A stretch of 60,988 bases of DNA from Verrucomicrobiales bacterium (GTDB lineage: Bacteria > Verrucomicrobiota > Verrucomicrobiia > Limisphaerales > JAYPXF01), in contig PBAL01000060.1 in assembly GCA_002715965.1 (NCBI GenBank), forward strand, positions 1-60,988. The letters are read 5' to 3'. Within the stretch, counting starts at the first letter, position 1. Each line of letters opens with the position of its first letter. This document shows, in pieces, positions 17,208 to 26,635 of the stretch. The translations under genes were made by a program, and so were the position numbers. Under the pieces are notes generated by a model. The model was not told the DNA's origin and ran no database searches. It worked only from the letters and a program-made list of their open reading frames with translations.

Positions 17208-19838
17208 TTACGGCGAGCGAAGCCGATAAAAGCGCCTGGGTCCCACGGCGGTTTCCTTGAACAGATTCGATATCGCCTGCGAGTCGAAGTTGGTGAACAG
17301 GGTGATCAGATTTGTCGGTACGTCGTTCCAGATCATGGCGGGAGCCAGCTCGTTCGTGCTGCTTTGGAGAATGAACGGTGAGCCGGAGAACTGCCAATGG
17401 ACGCGCACTTCGTTCGTGTTGGTACCGAGGGCGACGAGGTTTCGATCGGCAATGGTGGCCAGGGAGAAGATGTAGTTCGTCGAGTTGTTGAGAGGAATAT
17501 CCTCCGGCTCGATCTTCGTGAGCAGAATCGTGCCGAGATGAACGCCTCCGCTGACATTCGGAGTCATCACAATTCGAACCGGAACCGCGGGAACGTTGTT
17601 CGTTACCGACGGCCAGGTGCAGATGACCTGGTTTCCCTCGACCGAGCAGGTGGCCAAGGCGCCGGTTGCGGAAAGAAAACTGAAATGGTTCGGCATGGTC
17701 AGCGCGAGCCGCACGCCGGTGGCAACCGTTGGGCCGTGATTGGTGATGACGAGGTCGATCGGGACGGGTTGCCCGTTGGGAACGATTCGCGGATTGCTGA
17801 GGCTGAGGGCGAGGTCTCCGATCCGCGTTACCACGAAGTCCGCCGGTGCAGCCGCGTTTGTGGTCGAGGTGAAGACGCGCAACGGACCGGTCTGCGCGAG
17901 ATTGGGAACAGTCGCGGTTACGTGGGAGTCGGAGTTCGAGACGATCGGCGCGGTGACACCGTTAATCTCCACCCGGATGGCGTGTTCAAAACTGATCCCG
18001 CTGAGAGTGACCTGCGAACCGACGGGGCCCCACAATGGCGCGACCAGATCGATTCGTGGAACCATGCCGAAGCTCTGTGTTCCCACCACGATTCCGCCTG
18101 GCGCGGTGATGGTGATCGGTCCGTTTTGGGCGTTGGTCGGGACTGTCGCTCGCATGAGGGTGTTGTTATCCACGGTGAACACCGCAGAGATTTGTGCGCC
18201 ATTGCTGCCGGAAAACCCTACCTGAACTGTATCGAGGAAGTTGGTTCCCATGATGGTGATTTCCGAACCCACCACTCCGTTCAAAGGTGAAATGCTCGTG
18301 AGCCGCGGAGGAACGTAAAAGGCCTCGGGGGTGGTGTTGGTGCCCCCGGGACCGACGATCGTCAACGGGCCTGAGGTCGCGTCTGGTGGCACGGTGGCGA
18401 GGATTTGATTATGGGCGGTGACACCAAAGCTTGCCGCAGCGCCATTGAAGAGCACGGCCGTTGCACCAAAGAACTGCACTCCGGACAACACTATTTCGTT
18501 GCCTGCGAAACCGTTCGTCGGCGTGAAATCGATGATGATGGGGTCGCCGGTGGAGACCACGAAGTTGTTGGACGTGGTGTTTGATCCGGTGGCGAATCCG
18601 ACCGTGATCGGTCCGGTCGTCGCTCCACCCGGTACCGTCGCGTGCACTTGATTGGGTGCGACAACCGCGATGGCTGCGGGGACGCCGTTGAAGTGCACGT
18701 AGGTCGCGGAATCCAGGTTGAATCCATCGATCACAATCTGCGAACCGACCACCCCGCCGACAGGTTGAAACCCGGTGATCACCGATTCGACCAGGAAAGG
18801 ACTGGGGCTCGTCGCATTGCCGAACGGGCTGTGCATGACAATCGGACCCGTCACCGCCCCGGTCGGCACCACTGCCGAAATTTGCGTGTCAGCCGTCACC
18901 CCAAAGTGAGCAATCACTCCGTTGAACGTGACCTGATTCACCGAAGTAAGATTCACCCCGCCAAGCACGATGGGATCCCCCGGTTTGCCCGCCGGCGGGG
19001 TGACTGTGAGAAATGTTGGTCCCGGTGTCAGGACCGTGAAATTCGTCAGGCTAGACCCCGTGCCACTGGGCGTCACCACTTCAATCAAACCGCTGACCGC
19101 GCCCTGAGGCACAGTGGCAATGATCTGGCTGATGGCGGTGACATTGAACGTCGCATTGACCCCGCCGAACCGTATTGCGCTCGCGTTCGAAAAATCACCG
19201 CCATTCAAAACCACCTGCGTCCCGGGCGTGCCCAACACCGGAGTGAAGTCGAGAATGACCGCCGTGTTTGCGATGATGTAGTTCGTCGACGTGACGGTCG
19301 CGCCGGCGAATGTCGATACGGAGATCGGACCGGTCACCGCGCCAATCGGAACGGTCACAAACATCTGGTTGGCCGCCGTCACGTTGACGACGTTCGCCGA
19401 TACGTTGCCAAACTTCACGGTCGTCTGTGCGTTGATGAAGTTCGCACCGTCGATGCGCAGCGTATCGCCGACTCCCGCAATGGGTTTATCGAATCCGGTG
19501 ATGCGCGGACCAATGGTAAAATGCGCTGCGCTGCTCGTGGTAAAGACATTCACCACCGAAATCGGCCCGGTCTCACCATCTGGCGGAACGGTCGCCTGGA
19601 TTTGTGTGGAAGAGAGGATTTGAAAATCGGCCTGCGCTGTCCCGAAACGCACGCTTGTGGCTCCGCTGAAATCCGCGCCGGTAATCATCACGGTCGTGCC
19701 GGCGGGACCGAAGGTCGGATCAAAACTGTCGACGCGAAGATTGAACTGTCCAAATGCAGCCGGCCCGGCAAGGGCCATTGCCAGCAAGAGCAGCGCCTGC
19801 CGGAAAAGTCGCGTGAATGTCCATCGTGCGATCACCAT
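17208..19838 (-). CDS. Exported protein with eight IPT/TIG repeats and a DUF11-like domain
   Basis: An 876-residue protein with a signal peptide (RQALLLLAMALAGPAAFGQ). Eight repeats of about 80 residues follow, each with the IPT/TIG pattern 'ITxFxPxxGxxGxxVxIxGxNF...VxFNGxxAxFxVxxxxQIxATVPxGAxTGPIxV', up to about residue 640. Next comes a DUF11/CARDB-like beta-sandwich (LALSLSNPRIVPNGQPVPIDLVITNHGP), then a terminal region ending GPRRFYRLRSP, a closing pattern common in verrucomicrobial surface proteins. IPT domains are immunoglobulin-like spacers in cell-surface receptors and enzymes; no catalytic domain is present, so an adhesive or structural role is likely. Transcribed alone. Confidence 0.88.
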   Translation of the reverse strand: MVIARWTFTRLFRQALLLLAMALAGPAAFGQFNLRVDSFDPTFGPAGTTVMITGADFSGATSVRFGTAQADFQILSSTQIQATVPPDGETGPISVVNVFTTSSAAHFTIGPRITGFDKPIAGVGDTLRIDGANFINAQTTVKFGNVSANVVNVTAANQMFVTVPIGAVTGPISVSTFAGATVTSTNYIIANTAVILDFTPVLGTPGTQVVLNGGDFSNASAIRFGGVNATFNVTAISQIIATVPQGAVSGLIEVVTPSGTGSSLTNFTVLTPGPTFLTVTPPAGKPGDPIVLGGVNLTSVNQVTFNGVIAHFGVTADTQISAVVPTGAVTGPIVMHSPFGNATSPSPFLVESVITGFQPVGGVVGSQIVIDGFNLDSATYVHFNGVPAAIAVVAPNQVHATVPGGATTGPITVGFATGSNTTSNNFVVSTGDPIIIDFTPTNGFAGNEIVLSGVQFFGATAVLFNGAAASFGVTAHNQILATVPPDATSGPLTIVGPGGTNTTPEAFYVPPRLTSISPLNGVVGSEITIMGTNFLDTVQVGFSGSNGAQISAVFTVDNNTLMRATVPTNAQNGPITITAPGGIVVGTQSFGMVPRIDLVAPLWGPVGSQVTLSGISFEHAIRVEINGVTAPIVSNSDSHVTATVPNLAQTGPLRVFTSTTNAAAPADFVVTRIGDLALSLSNPRIVPNGQPVPIDLVITNHGPTVATGVRLALTMPNHFSFLSATGALATCSVEGNQVICTWPSVTNNVPAVPVRIVMTPNVSGGVHLGTILLTKIEPEDIPLNNSTNYIFSLATIADRNLVALGTNTNEVRVHWQFSGSPFILQSSTNELAPAMIWNDVPTNLITLFTNFDSQAISNLFKETAVGPRRFYRLRSP

Positions 19839-20022
19839 TTATAGGCAAGCAGATGGAACGCCAGTTTTCAATTCGGAGGACGGGGTGAGGCGTAAGTGAA
19901 AAACCGTATGGGCGGCATACTCGGATTATCCCCACCAGGCAGGTGTCACTCAAGGTTGAGAATCGTTTTTCGGCCCGGAAGAACCAGCTGCAACTGATTG
20001 ACGTTTGGAATCTTCCTTCCGC

Positions 20023-20277
20023 TTACGCCGAGGATACGTCCGGAAACGCCAACCAATACATGGGCTGGCCGCCGGTCGTTGCGTGGTCGAATTCGTCTCC
20101 GTGAAGCTCCATGATCCTCCTGCAGAGGGTGAGCCCGAGGATCTCTGCCGGATCGCCCACTGGAGCGGCAGGGTCTACAGAAACTGAATCTACGTCCGCG
20201 TCATGCAGGGTGAGCGCGACCATGTCATCGTTCGTTTCCGATCTCGCGGTAAGCTCTCCATCCTCGTGACTCGCGCT
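20023..20277 (-). pseudogene. C-terminal ATPase-domain relic of a histidine kinase
   Basis: An 85-codon frame without a proper start, closed by TAA. It reads SHEDGELTARSETNDD...DPAEILGLTLCRRIMELHGDEFDHATTGGQPMYWLAFP, which matches the end of a HATPase_c domain (G2-box region 'GLGLALCRRIMELHGG' and the closing 'FWFELP'). The glycines of the G1 and G2 boxes are lost and a TGA stands immediately upstream, so this is debris of a sensor kinase. The bases between it and the IPT/TIG gene (19839-20022) hold nothing recognisable. Confidence 0.6.
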
Positions 20278-20390
20278 TCAATTCTCGTTTTTGCGGTTAT
20301 GAATAGAATCCCGCTGTATCGACTGTCCTCGAACAACAACTCCTTCTCAAAGCACGGCAATCTTGATGCGTTGGCACGACGGAAAACGGC

Positions 20391-20500
20391 GGAGGACTGC
20401 CGTACTCCAAAACGTTGACCCGTTCGCAACGCCCGAACATCGGAGGTAACGGGTTTTTGGGTAACGGACAGCCCAGCGGGAGAGGGGAAAACTCACGATT
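20391..20500 (+). repeat. Dispersed intergenic element, copy 2
   Basis: Second copy of the element at 9085-9195, same orientation, starting GGAGGACTGCCG and passing through ACCCGTTCGC, CCCGAACATCGGAGG, GGGTAACGGACAGCCC to CTCACG. Conservation is strongest in ATCGGAGG and AACGGACAGCCC. It lies about 200 bases upstream of the uracil-permease relic and just beyond the kinase relic. No coding frame is shared by the two copies with codon-like substitution, so a non-coding mobile or structured element is favoured. Confidence 0.7.
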
Positions 20501-20704
20501 TCTGATTCTGCGTCTTTTGTCGCGTAGATTCACGCAAACTATTGCCCCCGCCTTAATAAGCCATGCAAGAAACTGGGATGCGCCCCACATCAATCCCGCT
20601 TGTCGCCACCCGGCTGGAATCGCACTTCGAGGTATATATGCATCCCCAATTTTACTTTCCCTCTCACTGCCCGATGCGATTTACTGGGCAATCCCCCGAA
20701 ACCC

Positions 20705-21480
20705 ATGAGCCAAACGATGCGATATACCATTGAGGACACTCCCCTCCTGCGGATTTCCGCGCTCCTTGGGTTTCAGCATTACTTCACGATGTTTGGCTCG
20801 ACGGTGGCGATACCGTTGATCTTGCAGGAACACTTGAAAGCATCGAACGCGGAGCTGGTTCTCCTCATCAGCACGATGTTCTTTGTCAGCGGCATTTGCA
20901 TGCTCTTGCAGACCACCTTTGGTTCGCGGCTTCCCATCGTGCAGGGTGGCACTTTTTCCTTCATTGCACCCGCGATCACGATTTGCGGAATGGCGTCGCT
21001 CAAAGACGCCGGCTTCGACGTTCGGATGCAGCACGTTCAAGGGGCGATCATCTGCGGAGCGGTGGTGGAGATGGTGATCGGCGTTTATATCTGTTACGAT
21101 CGACATTTTCCCGAAGGCGCGCGCGCCCTCGCCCTCAATGGCGCCGAAGCCATCTTCAATCCCTCGGCGACGGTCGTCGGTTTGAGCGAGTATCTTTGGA
21201 GCTCGAACAACCGGCCCACTGTGTCGCCAACGGCGTCTTTATCGGCGCGATCAACCGGGTCGGAATGGAACAACCGCGGGGCATCGGCGAATTCTACGGG
21301 CAGTCCTGCTTTTGCAATCCGCGTGGTCAACTCATCGCCGAAGCTTCCCGTGACCAGGACGCACTCCTCGTCGCCAATCTCAATCTCGAAGAAATCCGCG
21401 AGGTGCGTGACACTTGGCAATTCTTTCGCGATCGGCGGCCGGAAAGCTATGGCGATCTGGTTGCGCCCTCAGTTCAGTAA
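20705..21480 (+). pseudogene. Uracil/xanthine permease N-terminus fused to beta-ureidopropionase C-terminus
   Basis: Residues 1-125 are a nucleobase:cation symporter-2 N-terminus (LLGFQHYFTMFGSTVAIPLIL, RLPIVQGGTFSFIAPA). At about 21077-21092 the frame passes without interruption into VYICYDRHFPEGARALALNGAEAIFNPSATVVGLSEYLW, the catalytic-Cys region of the carbon-nitrogen hydrolase that converts N-carbamoyl-beta-alanine to beta-alanine. Near 21198 one base is missing; adding a G restores WELEQPAHCVANGVFIGAINRVG, after which the enzyme runs to a normal end. The rest of the permease and the N-terminal half of the hydrolase are gone. Both functions belong to uracil uptake and breakdown, as do the next genes. 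Confidence 0.85.
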
Positions 21481-21488
21481 TCAATGAA

Positions 21489-22820
21489 ATGGCCACTCTT
21501 CCGAAAACCAGCCATCAGCCAAAGCCCTACACCGGGCTCCCGTTCGACGAGGTGATCCGGCTGCGTCATGCGCATCTGACGCCGGCGCTGATCACCTACC
21601 ATGAAAAGCCGCTCATGCTGGTCGAGGGACACATGCAATATGTCTATGACGACAGCGGACGGCGTTATCTGGACGGCTTCGCTGGAATCGTGACGGTCGG
21701 TTGCGGCCATGGACATCCCGCGATCACGGCAGCCGCGAAGGAGCAACTCGAGACGCTGGTGCACGCGACGACGATTTATGCGAACCAGGAAGTTTCACTC
21801 TACGGCCAGGCGTTGGCGGAAAAGATGCCGGGCGATCTGAGCGTCTGCTATTTCGTCAATTCCGGTTCGGAAGCAAACGACCTCGCGCTGCTCATGGCGC
21901 GTCTCCATACCGGCAATTACGATCTGATCGCGCTGCGCAATGCTTACCACGGCGGCTCGCAAACGACGATGGGGCTGACCGCGCATGGCACGTGGAAATT
22001 CGGGACACCGCAGGGCTTCGGTATTCATCACGCGCTCAATCCTGATCCGTACCGCGGCCCCTTTGCCGATCATGCCGACCCGGCCTCGGACTATGCGCAA
22101 GACGTGAAACAGCTCATTGAATTTGCGACGCCAGGAAGAGTGGCCGGTTTTATTGCGGAATCGATCCAGGGCGTCGGTGGTGCGGTCGTTTTTCCGGACG
22201 GATATCTGAAGCAGGTTTATGAGATCGTCCGCGAGCACGGCGGACTCTGCATCGCGGACGAAGTCCAGGCGGGTTTTGGACGAACCGGTTCGCATTATTG
22301 GGGCTTCGAAACCCAGGGTGTTCAACCCGACATCGTCGTGATGGCCAAGGGCATCGGAAACGGGTTTCCCCTGGCCGCTGTCGTGACGACTCCGGAAATC
22401 GCGAGCTCTCTCACGTCGGCAATCCACTTCAACACCTTCGGCGGAAATCCGTTCATCTCCCGTGTGGGGCGCGCCGTGCTTGAGGCGATCGACGCCGACG
22501 GCCTCCAGGCGAACTCTGCGAAAGTCGGCGGCTATCTGCTGGAGAAACTCGACGCCCTCGCCGACAAACACGATCTGATCGGCCACGTTCGCGGAAAAGG
22601 CCTGATGATCGGGGTTGAGCTGGTGACTGATCGTCGGAGCAAAGATCCAGCCACCGCGGAATGTGCCGCAGTTTGGAACAAAGCGAAGGAACTCGGTCTT
22701 CTGGTTGGCAAAGGCGGGCTTTTCGGAAATACCCTCCGCATCAAGCCGCCGATGTGTGTGACGATGGAGGACGCGGATTTTATGGTCGATGTGCTCGACG
22801 AAGCCCTGCAGACGATCTGA
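21489..22820 (+). CDS. Class III aminotransferase (AGXT2-like, beta-alanine/pyruvate type)
   Basis: A complete 443-residue PLP enzyme. It shows [38 protein letters not shown] (phosphate cup), [28 protein letters not shown] (Asp that contacts the PLP nitrogen) and [15 protein letters not shown] with the Schiff-base lysine. The sequence type is that of alanine-glyoxylate aminotransferase 2 relatives. In a reductive pyrimidine cluster such an enzyme removes the amino group of beta-alanine or 3-aminoisobutyrate to give the semialdehyde used by the dehydrogenase downstream. It begins nine bases after the hydrolase relic. It is one of only two undamaged genes in the cluster. Confidence 0.9.
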   Translation: MATLPKTSHQPKPYTGLPFDEVIRLRHAHLTPALITYHEKPLMLVEGHMQYVYDDSGRRYLDGFAGIVTVGCGHGHPAITAAAKEQLETLVHATTIYANQEVSLYGQALAEKMPGDLSVCYFVNSGSEANDLALLMARLHTGNYDLIALRNAYHGGSQTTMGLTAHGTWKFGTPQGFGIHHALNPDPYRGPFADHADPASDYAQDVKQLIEFATPGRVAGFIAESIQGVGGAVVFPDGYLKQVYEIVREHGGLCIADEVQAGFGRTGSHYWGFETQGVQPDIVVMAKGIGNGFPLAAVVTTPEIASSLTSAIHFNTFGGNPFISRVGRAVLEAIDADGLQANSAKVGGYLLEKLDALADKHDLIGHVRGKGLMIGVELVTDRRSKDPATAECAAVWNKAKELGLLVGKGGLFGNTLRIKPPMCVTMEDADFMVDVLDEALQTI

Positions 22821-22882
22821 TTGACTGATGAACGGGAATCGCCTGAAACCGCAATTGTCCCCCCGGAGAAGCCGTCAGGAAC

Positions 22883-23553
22883 ATGGCGGGAATCAAACCC
22901 GCGTTTACCTGTCAGGAAGCGGTGGTCGAGGCGGACCGTTGTCTCTATTGTTTTGACGCCCCCTGCATCATGGCCTGCCCGACCGGCATTGATACTCCCG
23001 GCTTCATCCAGAAGATCGCCGCGAAGAACACCGCGGGAGCGGCGCACACGATTCTCTCGGCGAATATTCTCGGCAACACGGCTATCGACGCGGTCTCCCA
23101 GGCCAAACGCCTCGGCGCCGAAGAAGCGATCATTCTCTACCGCCGGGACGAAACGACGATGTCGGCTTATGGCTTTGAGTATGCTCTTGCCAAATCCGAG
23201 CGTTGCGAATTCATGTTCAACGTTTCGCCCGTCGCGATTGAAGCGATGGATGGTCACGTCACGGGCGTTCGCCTCGCGCGGACGGATGAAAGCGGCAAGC
23301 CGATCGCGGACAGCGAGTTCGTCGAGCCTTTTGACATGGTTGTGCAGGCGCTGGGCCAGACCAAGATGACTGAGTTGCTTCGATCCTGGCTGCCCGGCTT
23401 GGAGTTCGGAAACAACGGCCGGATTCTCACGAATGCGGTGACGGGAGCCACTCGATCGAAGGCATCTATGCCGGGAAAGACCCCATGACCTGGACAAATT
23501 ACCAGACGGCCCTCGCCGACGGAACGATGGAATCGATCCCGCCTCACCCCTGA
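22883..23553 (+). pseudogene. Dihydropyrimidine dehydrogenase PreT/PreA relic
   Basis: The start (AVVEADRCLYCFDAPCIMACPTGIDTPGFIQKIA) is the iron-sulfur N-terminus of PreT. At about 23067-23075 the text jumps in frame from ILSANILG to NTAIDAVSQAKRLGAEEAIILYRRDE, omitting roughly 130 residues with the FAD site. A lost base near 23452 shifts the frame; in the corrected frame the protein goes SIEGIYAG and then KDPMTWTNYQTALADGTMESIPPHP-stop, whose last part I read as the end of the partner subunit PreA, implying that nearly all of preA is missing too. The intact enzyme reduces uracil to dihydrouracil with NADH. Not functional as written. The PreA assignment of the tail is less certain than the PreT part. 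Confidence 0.78.
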
Positions 23554-23560
23554 CCAACTT

Positions 23561-25054
23561 ATGAGCCTGAAACCCTGCCCCATTCTTATCAACGGAAACT
23601 GGTCCGTGCCTGAAACCGCGGAGACCAGCCCGGTTCACAATCCCTCGACCGGCGAAGTCATCGCCGAAGTCCCGCATTGCGGCGCGGACGTGGTCGATGC
23701 CGCGGTCAATGCTGCCGCCGACGCCTTCGAAGGCTGGTGGCAGACACCGCCGATCGGACGCGTGCGCGTCCTGATGCGCTACTGCGCCTTGCTGGAGGAA
23801 AATTTCGAGAGCCTCGCGGCGATGATCGTCGTGGAACACGGCAAGACGATAACGGAGGCGCGAGGTGATTTGCGGCGCGGGATTGAAGTCGCCGAATACG
23901 CCTGCGGCATCACCGACATGCTCAAGGGCGAGGTGTTGGAGAATGTCGCGCGCGGTATCGACTGTTCGATGGTGCGACAGCCGATCGGTGTGTGCGTCGG
24001 GATTTGTCCCTACAACTTTCCCGCGCTCGTTCCCATGTGGATGTATCCGATGGCGATCGCCTGTGGTAACAGTTTCATCCTGAAGCCAAGCGAGAAGGTG
24101 CCGCTCACCGGAATCCGCCTGATCGAATTGTTCGAAGAAGCGGGACTGCCGCCGGGGGTTTTCTCCGTGGTTCATGGCGGGAAGGAATGCGTGGATGCAT
24201 TGCTGGAGCATCCGAAAGTTGCCGCGATTTCCTTCGTCGGATCTTCCGCGGTTGCCGAGCAGATACATCGCAAAGGGACGGCAAACGGGAAACGCGTTCA
24301 AGCCGCCGGCGGGGCGAAGAACTTCGTCGTCGTCATGCCCGACGCCGACGTGGGACAAGCGGTCGAAGGCCTGACCGACGCAGCCTTCGGTTGTTCGGGC
24401 CAACGCTGCATGGCCGGTTCAACCGCCGTCACAGTCGGCGCGGCTGCGGATACTTTTATCCCCGCGATCGTCGATTCCGCGCGCAGTCTGCCGGTTGGAC
24501 CTACGCACCAATCGACCACGGCGAAACTCGGCGGGATGACCACTGCGGCACAGCGCGATCGGGTCGCCGGTTTGATCCAGGCGGGGGTTGATGAAGGCTG
24601 CGATTTGCTCGTCGACGGACGCGGAGTGAAAGTCGAAGAATTTCCCAATGGCTTCTACCTCGGCGCGAGCGTGCTCGATCGCGTGCAGGAAGGAATGCGC
24701 GTGTTCGACGAAGAAGTTTTCGGACCGGTTCTCAACGTCATGCGGATGGACGACGTCGAGACCGCCATCGAAATGGCGGGCCGGGTCGCCTATGGAAATG
24801 GCGCCTGCATCTACACACAGAACGGTCGCATCGCCCGCGAGTTTCGCCATCGCGTCAAAGCCGGCATGGTCGGCGTCAACGTCGGAGTTCCGGCGCCCCT
24901 TGCCTACTTTCCCTTTTCCGGCTGGGACTATTCCTTCTTTGGTGACCTGCATTTGCAAGGACGCGAGTCGGTCATGTTTTATACCCGTGCCAAGGTCTTC
25001 ACGGAACGCTGGTTCGCTCCCGGCGAGGGCGATGTCTGGCACAAGGACGACTGA
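23561..25054 (+). CDS. mmsA: CoA-acylating methylmalonate/malonate-semialdehyde dehydrogenase
   Basis: A complete 497-residue aldehyde dehydrogenase. The catalytic cysteine lies in FGCSGQRCMAGS, and QAAGGAKNFVVVMPDAD replaces the usual catalytic-Glu motif with the Gly-Ala-Lys-Asn typical of the CoA-dependent MMSDH branch. SVMFYTRAKVFTERW closes the protein as in this family. It oxidises malonate or methylmalonate semialdehyde to acetyl- or propionyl-CoA, which is the last step of the pyrimidine route encoded around it. It starts eight bases after the PreT/PreA relic and is followed after 15 bases by the dihydropyrimidinase start, so all belong to one transcript. Confidence 0.93.
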   Translation: MSLKPCPILINGNWSVPETAETSPVHNPSTGEVIAEVPHCGADVVDAAVNAAADAFEGWWQTPPIGRVRVLMRYCALLEENFESLAAMIVVEHGKTITEARGDLRRGIEVAEYACGITDMLKGEVLENVARGIDCSMVRQPIGVCVGICPYNFPALVPMWMYPMAIACGNSFILKPSEKVPLTGIRLIELFEEAGLPPGVFSVVHGGKECVDALLEHPKVAAISFVGSSAVAEQIHRKGTANGKRVQAAGGAKNFVVVMPDADVGQAVEGLTDAAFGCSGQRCMAGSTAVTVGAAADTFIPAIVDSARSLPVGPTHQSTTAKLGGMTTAAQRDRVAGLIQAGVDEGCDLLVDGRGVKVEEFPNGFYLGASVLDRVQEGMRVFDEEVFGPVLNVMRMDDVETAIEMAGRVAYGNGACIYTQNGRIAREFRHRVKAGMVGVNVGVPAPLAYFPFSGWDYSFFGDLHLQGRESVMFYTRAKVFTERWFAPGEGDVWHKDD

Positions 25055-25069
25055 CGCACTTACCCTATC

Positions 25070-26014
25070 ATGAGTCTCCTCATCAAGAACGGCGAAATTG
25101 TCACCGCGACCGACCGCACGTAGGCGGACGTTTATTGCGAAGGCGAAACCATCACGAAGATCGGTCCGAATCTCCACGTGATGATCCGGTGGCTCGATTA
25201 CAACGACACCTGGCTGGCCGCCCAATGGGGCCACCCATCCGCACTCAGCGCCGAGGGTTGGGGATTTCAGGACGTCCTCTTTGGCAAACAGCCAATCACC
25301 TTGGCTCAGCCGCTCGGCAGCTACGTGATGGAGAAAGTGCTTTTCAAAATCTCATTCCCCGCTGAGTTCCACGCTCAAACGGCCGTTGAAGCCGTGATCC
25401 AACTCCATACTCAAGTCGAGGGTCGTCTTGACGAGATCGAGCGCATCCACATCGAGACCCACGAGAGTGCCATCCGAATCATCGACAAGGCCGGCCCGCT
25501 CCACAACCCGGCCGACCGCGATCATTGCCTGTAATACATGGTCGCAATCGGACTTCTCAAAGGCGATCTCACCGCCAAGGACTACGAGGATGAAACCGCC
25601 GCCAATCCGCACATCGATCAACTCCGCGCCAAAATGGAGGTGACCGAAAACGTGGACTACACCCGCTCCAATCTAGCCCCTTCAGCGCGGTCGATTGCCA
25701 ATGCGCTTCAGATTCAATTCCTCGATGGCAGCAAGATAGATCGGGTCGAAGTCCTGTTTCCGATCGGACATGAGCGTCGCCGTTCTGAGGGAATCCCCAA
25801 ATTGATGAGCAAGTTTTCTTCGAACCTCAGACGAATCTATTCTGACAGCCGCTCGTCGCAAATCTGCGGGCTTTGCGAAAACCCTCAAGCGATGGGCGGC
25901 ATGGCAATTGACCGATTCCTGAGCCTTTTCGAATTCCCCGACGGCGATGGTGACGACCACGCAACCCTGTCGACCGCTTCGCAGACTCCAACGCCAACTC
26001 CTGTTCGATCCTGA
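25070..26014 (+). pseudogene. Dihydropyrimidinase N-terminus fused to a 2-methylcitrate dehydratase (PrpD) relic
   Basis: The first ~35 codons (MSLLIKNGEIVTATDRT, TAG at 25121, [14 protein letters not shown]) are the start of dihydropyrimidinase. At about 25175 the same frame becomes [20 protein letters not shown], a MmgE/PrpD segment; a further loss near 25230 jumps to [12 protein letters not shown] and [26 protein letters not shown] at 25532 interrupts [17 protein letters not shown]. The C-terminal region FPIGHERRRSEGIP is recognisable. Thus the metal-binding barrel of dihydropyrimidinase and about 190 residues of PrpD are missing. Both nonsense codons are one C-to-T change from glutamine codons; for 25532 the family has Gln at that position. 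Confidence 0.82.
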
Positions 26015-26147
26015 TCTTACCCCACGAGCTGATGTCGCCGGTTTGAAACCGAAGATTGAAGGCTCGGTGAACGGGACTGAAATCAGCTAATCGATGACTC
26101 AAAAAAGTAGCCGGAACCGACAGATCACACGAGATCGCTCGAAGCGC

Positions 26148-26175
26148 AAAAAAACGCACGCCATACGGCGTGCGT
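26148..26175 (-). terminator. Rho-independent terminator of the glutaredoxin-like gene
   Basis: Read on the minus strand, a perfect 9-bp stem (ACGCACGCC/GGCGTGCGT) with a four-base loop is followed by seven T residues. It lies about 20 bases beyond the stop codon of the glutaredoxin-like gene. Confidence 0.88.
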
Positions 26176-26196
26176 TGCCAAGGTCTTGTTGGGGGA

Positions 26197-26532
26197 TTAC
26201 CGGCGAAACGCGATAGGTTGTTCCTCCATCTCGTGCGCGCAAGGCTGATCGATCGGCGCTTCCGGCTTTTCGGCATTCGGCGCGATCAAGCTGTTCGCGA
26301 GCATATATGCCTCGACCTCTTCACCGCTGACGTCCGCAAGCATCGTCCCATTGACTTCAACACAGGGGCTGAGAGGCTGGCCGCTTTTTTCCATCATCTC
26401 CGCGCGCTGGGCGGGATCGTTGATGATGTCACGATCTTCAAAGGCCAGATCGTATTTCTTCATGATGGCGCGAACACCCATGCTCCATCCGCAGTGTGGT
26501 TTCAGGTAAGCGATAATCTGTGGCTTTTCCAT
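26197..26532 (-). CDS. Glutaredoxin-like protein with CGWS active site
   Basis: A 111-residue protein with a thioredoxin fold: IIAYLKPHCGWSMGVRAIMKKYDLAFEDRDI places CGWS (a monothiol CxxS motif) at the start of helix 1, and GQPLSPCVEVNGTMLADVSGEEVEAYM gives the cis-Pro segment and the glutathione-side strand. Monothiol glutaredoxins act in disulfide exchange or iron-sulfur transfer. A C-terminal tail of about 25 residues (EAPIDQPCAHEMEEQP) is not part of the core fold. It is monocistronic, with its own terminator, and a perfect palindrome covers the region just upstream of its start. Confidence 0.82.
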   Translation of the reverse strand: MEKPQIIAYLKPHCGWSMGVRAIMKKYDLAFEDRDIINDPAQRAEMMEKSGQPLSPCVEVNGTMLADVSGEEVEAYMLANSLIAPNAEKPEAPIDQPCAHEMEEQPIAFRR

Positions 26533-26539
26533 AAGTTCT

Positions 26540-26553
26540 TACTTTCGAAAGTA
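26540..26553. promoter_or_regulatory. 14-bp perfect palindrome over the leader of the glutaredoxin-like gene
   Basis: The sequence TACTTTCGAAAGTA is fully self-complementary and ends 8 bases before the start codon. On the sense strand its right half includes the only Shine-Dalgarno-like purine run (AAGTAAG). It could be an operator or a small hairpin that hides the ribosome site; nothing else in the sequence distinguishes these. Confidence 0.4.
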
Positions 26554-26635
26554 GTCCACGTAAACTGACACAGTTGATTCTTTTGACAAGGATTTCTTCC
26601 AATCCGGCTGCGGGCGGGCGCGATTGCCGGTGGGT

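Noticed and set aside
16561..25534. Recoding of TAA/TAG as glutamine, suggested by in-frame stops in homologous genes
   Set aside because: Several intact genes in the window terminate with TAA or TAG (for example the beta-propeller, DUF1501, SSS and methyltransferase genes), and the interrupted genes carry other damage.
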